Of a stretch of 64,000 bases of DNA, positions 63,598 through 64,000 are shown piece by piece (within the stretch, counting starts at the first letter, position 1; each line of letters opens with the position of its first letter). The position numbers and the translations under genes are program-made. This DNA comes from Collinsella tanakaei YIT 12063 (GTDB lineage Bacteria; Actinomycetota; Coriobacteriia; Coriobacteriales; Coriobacteriaceae). The DNA is taken from the NCBI RefSeq assembly GCF_000225705.1, contig NZ_JH126467.1, positions 560,153 through 624,152 on the forward strand, read 5' to 3'. The notes under the pieces were generated by a model that saw only the letters and a program-made list of their open reading frames with translations, was not told the DNA's origin and searched no databases.

Positions 63598-63628
63598 GGG
63601 GCGGGCACCGAACGCGCGGCGCCCGCCC
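63598..63628 (-). other. Hairpin between ornithine carbamoyltransferase and the carrier gene
   Basis: An 8-bp perfect stem GGGCGGGC/GCCCGCCC (63599-63606 with 63621-63628) stands 24 bases after the carbamoyltransferase stop. There is no T-run, so it may reduce rather than stop read-through, or stabilise the upstream message. Confidence 0.5.
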
Positions 63629-63651
63629 TTAAAGGAGGCACGACAAAGAAA

Positions 63652-64000
63652 TTACTTCAGGGTCGCGTACATAACGGCCTTGATGGTGTGCATGCGGTTC
63701 TCGGCCTCGTCGAAGACCTTAGACTGCGGGGACTCGAAGACCGCGTCCTCGACCTCCATCTCGGTGACGCCGAACTTCTCGGCGATCTCGGCACCGGTGG
63801 TGGTGTTGGTGTCGTGGAAGGCCGGCAGGCAGTGCAGGAAGATGGCGGAAGGATCGGCCATGGCCATGAGCTCGGTGGTGACGCGATAGGGCTCGAGCTG
63901 GTTGATGCGCTCGGTCCAAACCTCGTCCGGCTCGCCCATGGAAACCCAAACGTCGGTGTAGATGACGTGGGCGCCGGTGCAAGCCTCCTTGGGATCCTGG
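63652..64000 (-). CDS. Ornithine carbamoyltransferase, C-terminal part (cut by window edge)
   Basis: The visible 115 residues end the enzyme that joins ornithine and carbamoyl phosphate to citrulline, or runs the reverse in arginine fermentation. They contain the [13 protein letters not shown] segment and the ornithine-binding signature [16 protein letters not shown], and end with [15 protein letters not shown]. The N-terminal carbamoyl-phosphate domain lies beyond the window. The carrier gene downstream favours the catabolic (ArcB) role over the biosynthetic ArgF role, but the sequence alone does not decide, so no symbol is given. Confidence 0.93.
   Translation of the reverse strand, partial: QDPKEACTGAHVIYTDVWVSMGEPDEVWTERINQLEPYRVTTELMAMADPSAIFLHCLPAFHDTNTTTGAEIAEKFGVTEMEVEDAVFESPQSKVFDEAENRMHTIKAVMYATLK

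Overview
The window looks like chromosome of a high-GC gut actinobacterium of the class Coriobacteriia, probably Collinsella or a close relative. Pointers are the GC-rich coding sequence, the actinobacterial-type IS110 end, the order of the division genes, the sepF-yggT-divIVA block, an SLH-anchored sialidase, a large NAD(P)-glutamate dehydrogenase, and a YfcC carrier beside ornithine carbamoyltransferase as in anaerobic arginine fermentation. The assignment is an inference from gene content.

Layout. 1-1990 is a scarred accessory stretch: the 3' end of an IS110-family transposase with its non-coding right end, a broken PTS EIIC fragment, an intact TauE/SafE permease and the tail of an ROK gene. 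2.0-5.7 kb holds protein quality control (tig, clpP, clpX) and tRNA-Leu. 5.9-8.9 kb has glycerol dehydrogenase, glutamate dehydrogenase and a tRNA-Pro/tRNA-Gly pair. A secreted, SLH-anchored sialidase fills 9.2-13.0 kb. 13.0-18.5 kb is a molybdenum block read leftwards: moeA, a mog/moaB gene, then modA-modB-modC behind its own promoter. 18.7-25.8 kb carries a ClC-type anion transporter with a lipid kinase, a small GGQ protein, xpt with a DHA2 exporter, an MscL with a zinc ribbon, and a lipase. 25.9-32.2 kb has a MetY-type sulfhydrylase, a C_GCAxxG_C_C protein, a YigZ protein, rnpB, a Pit phosphate carrier with its DUF47 partner, a nitroreductase and a DUF1097 protein.

32.3-34.9 kb is yggS-sepF-yggT-divIVA. 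35.0-40.3 kb is pgeF-pstS-pstC-pstA-pstB-phoU, so the cell has both a low-affinity (Pit) and a high-affinity (Pst) phosphate route here. After two decayed gene scraps, 40.9-56.7 kb is the dcw wall and division cluster, all leftwards: mraZ, rsmH, ftsL, ftsI, murF, mraY, murD, ftsW, murG, murC, murB, ftsQ, ftsZ. The cluster lacks murE, and a GC-rich hairpin sits where murE usually lies. 57.3-64 kb holds a Xer recombinase, pyrG, a DUF1846 gene, a YfcC carrier and the 3' end of ornithine carbamoyltransferase.

Most of the window is conserved housekeeping sequence. I did not find a convincing new defence or mobile system. The points most worth a second look are a 23-bp motif shared by the ftsZ and mraZ upstream regions, MraZ-type repeats behind a strong mraZ promoter, a ModB permease with an unusual extracytoplasmic domain, an inverted repeat over the modA promoter, the zinc-ribbon MscL, the RG-rich FtsW tail, the absent murE, and the IS110 right end with a probable guide-RNA region.
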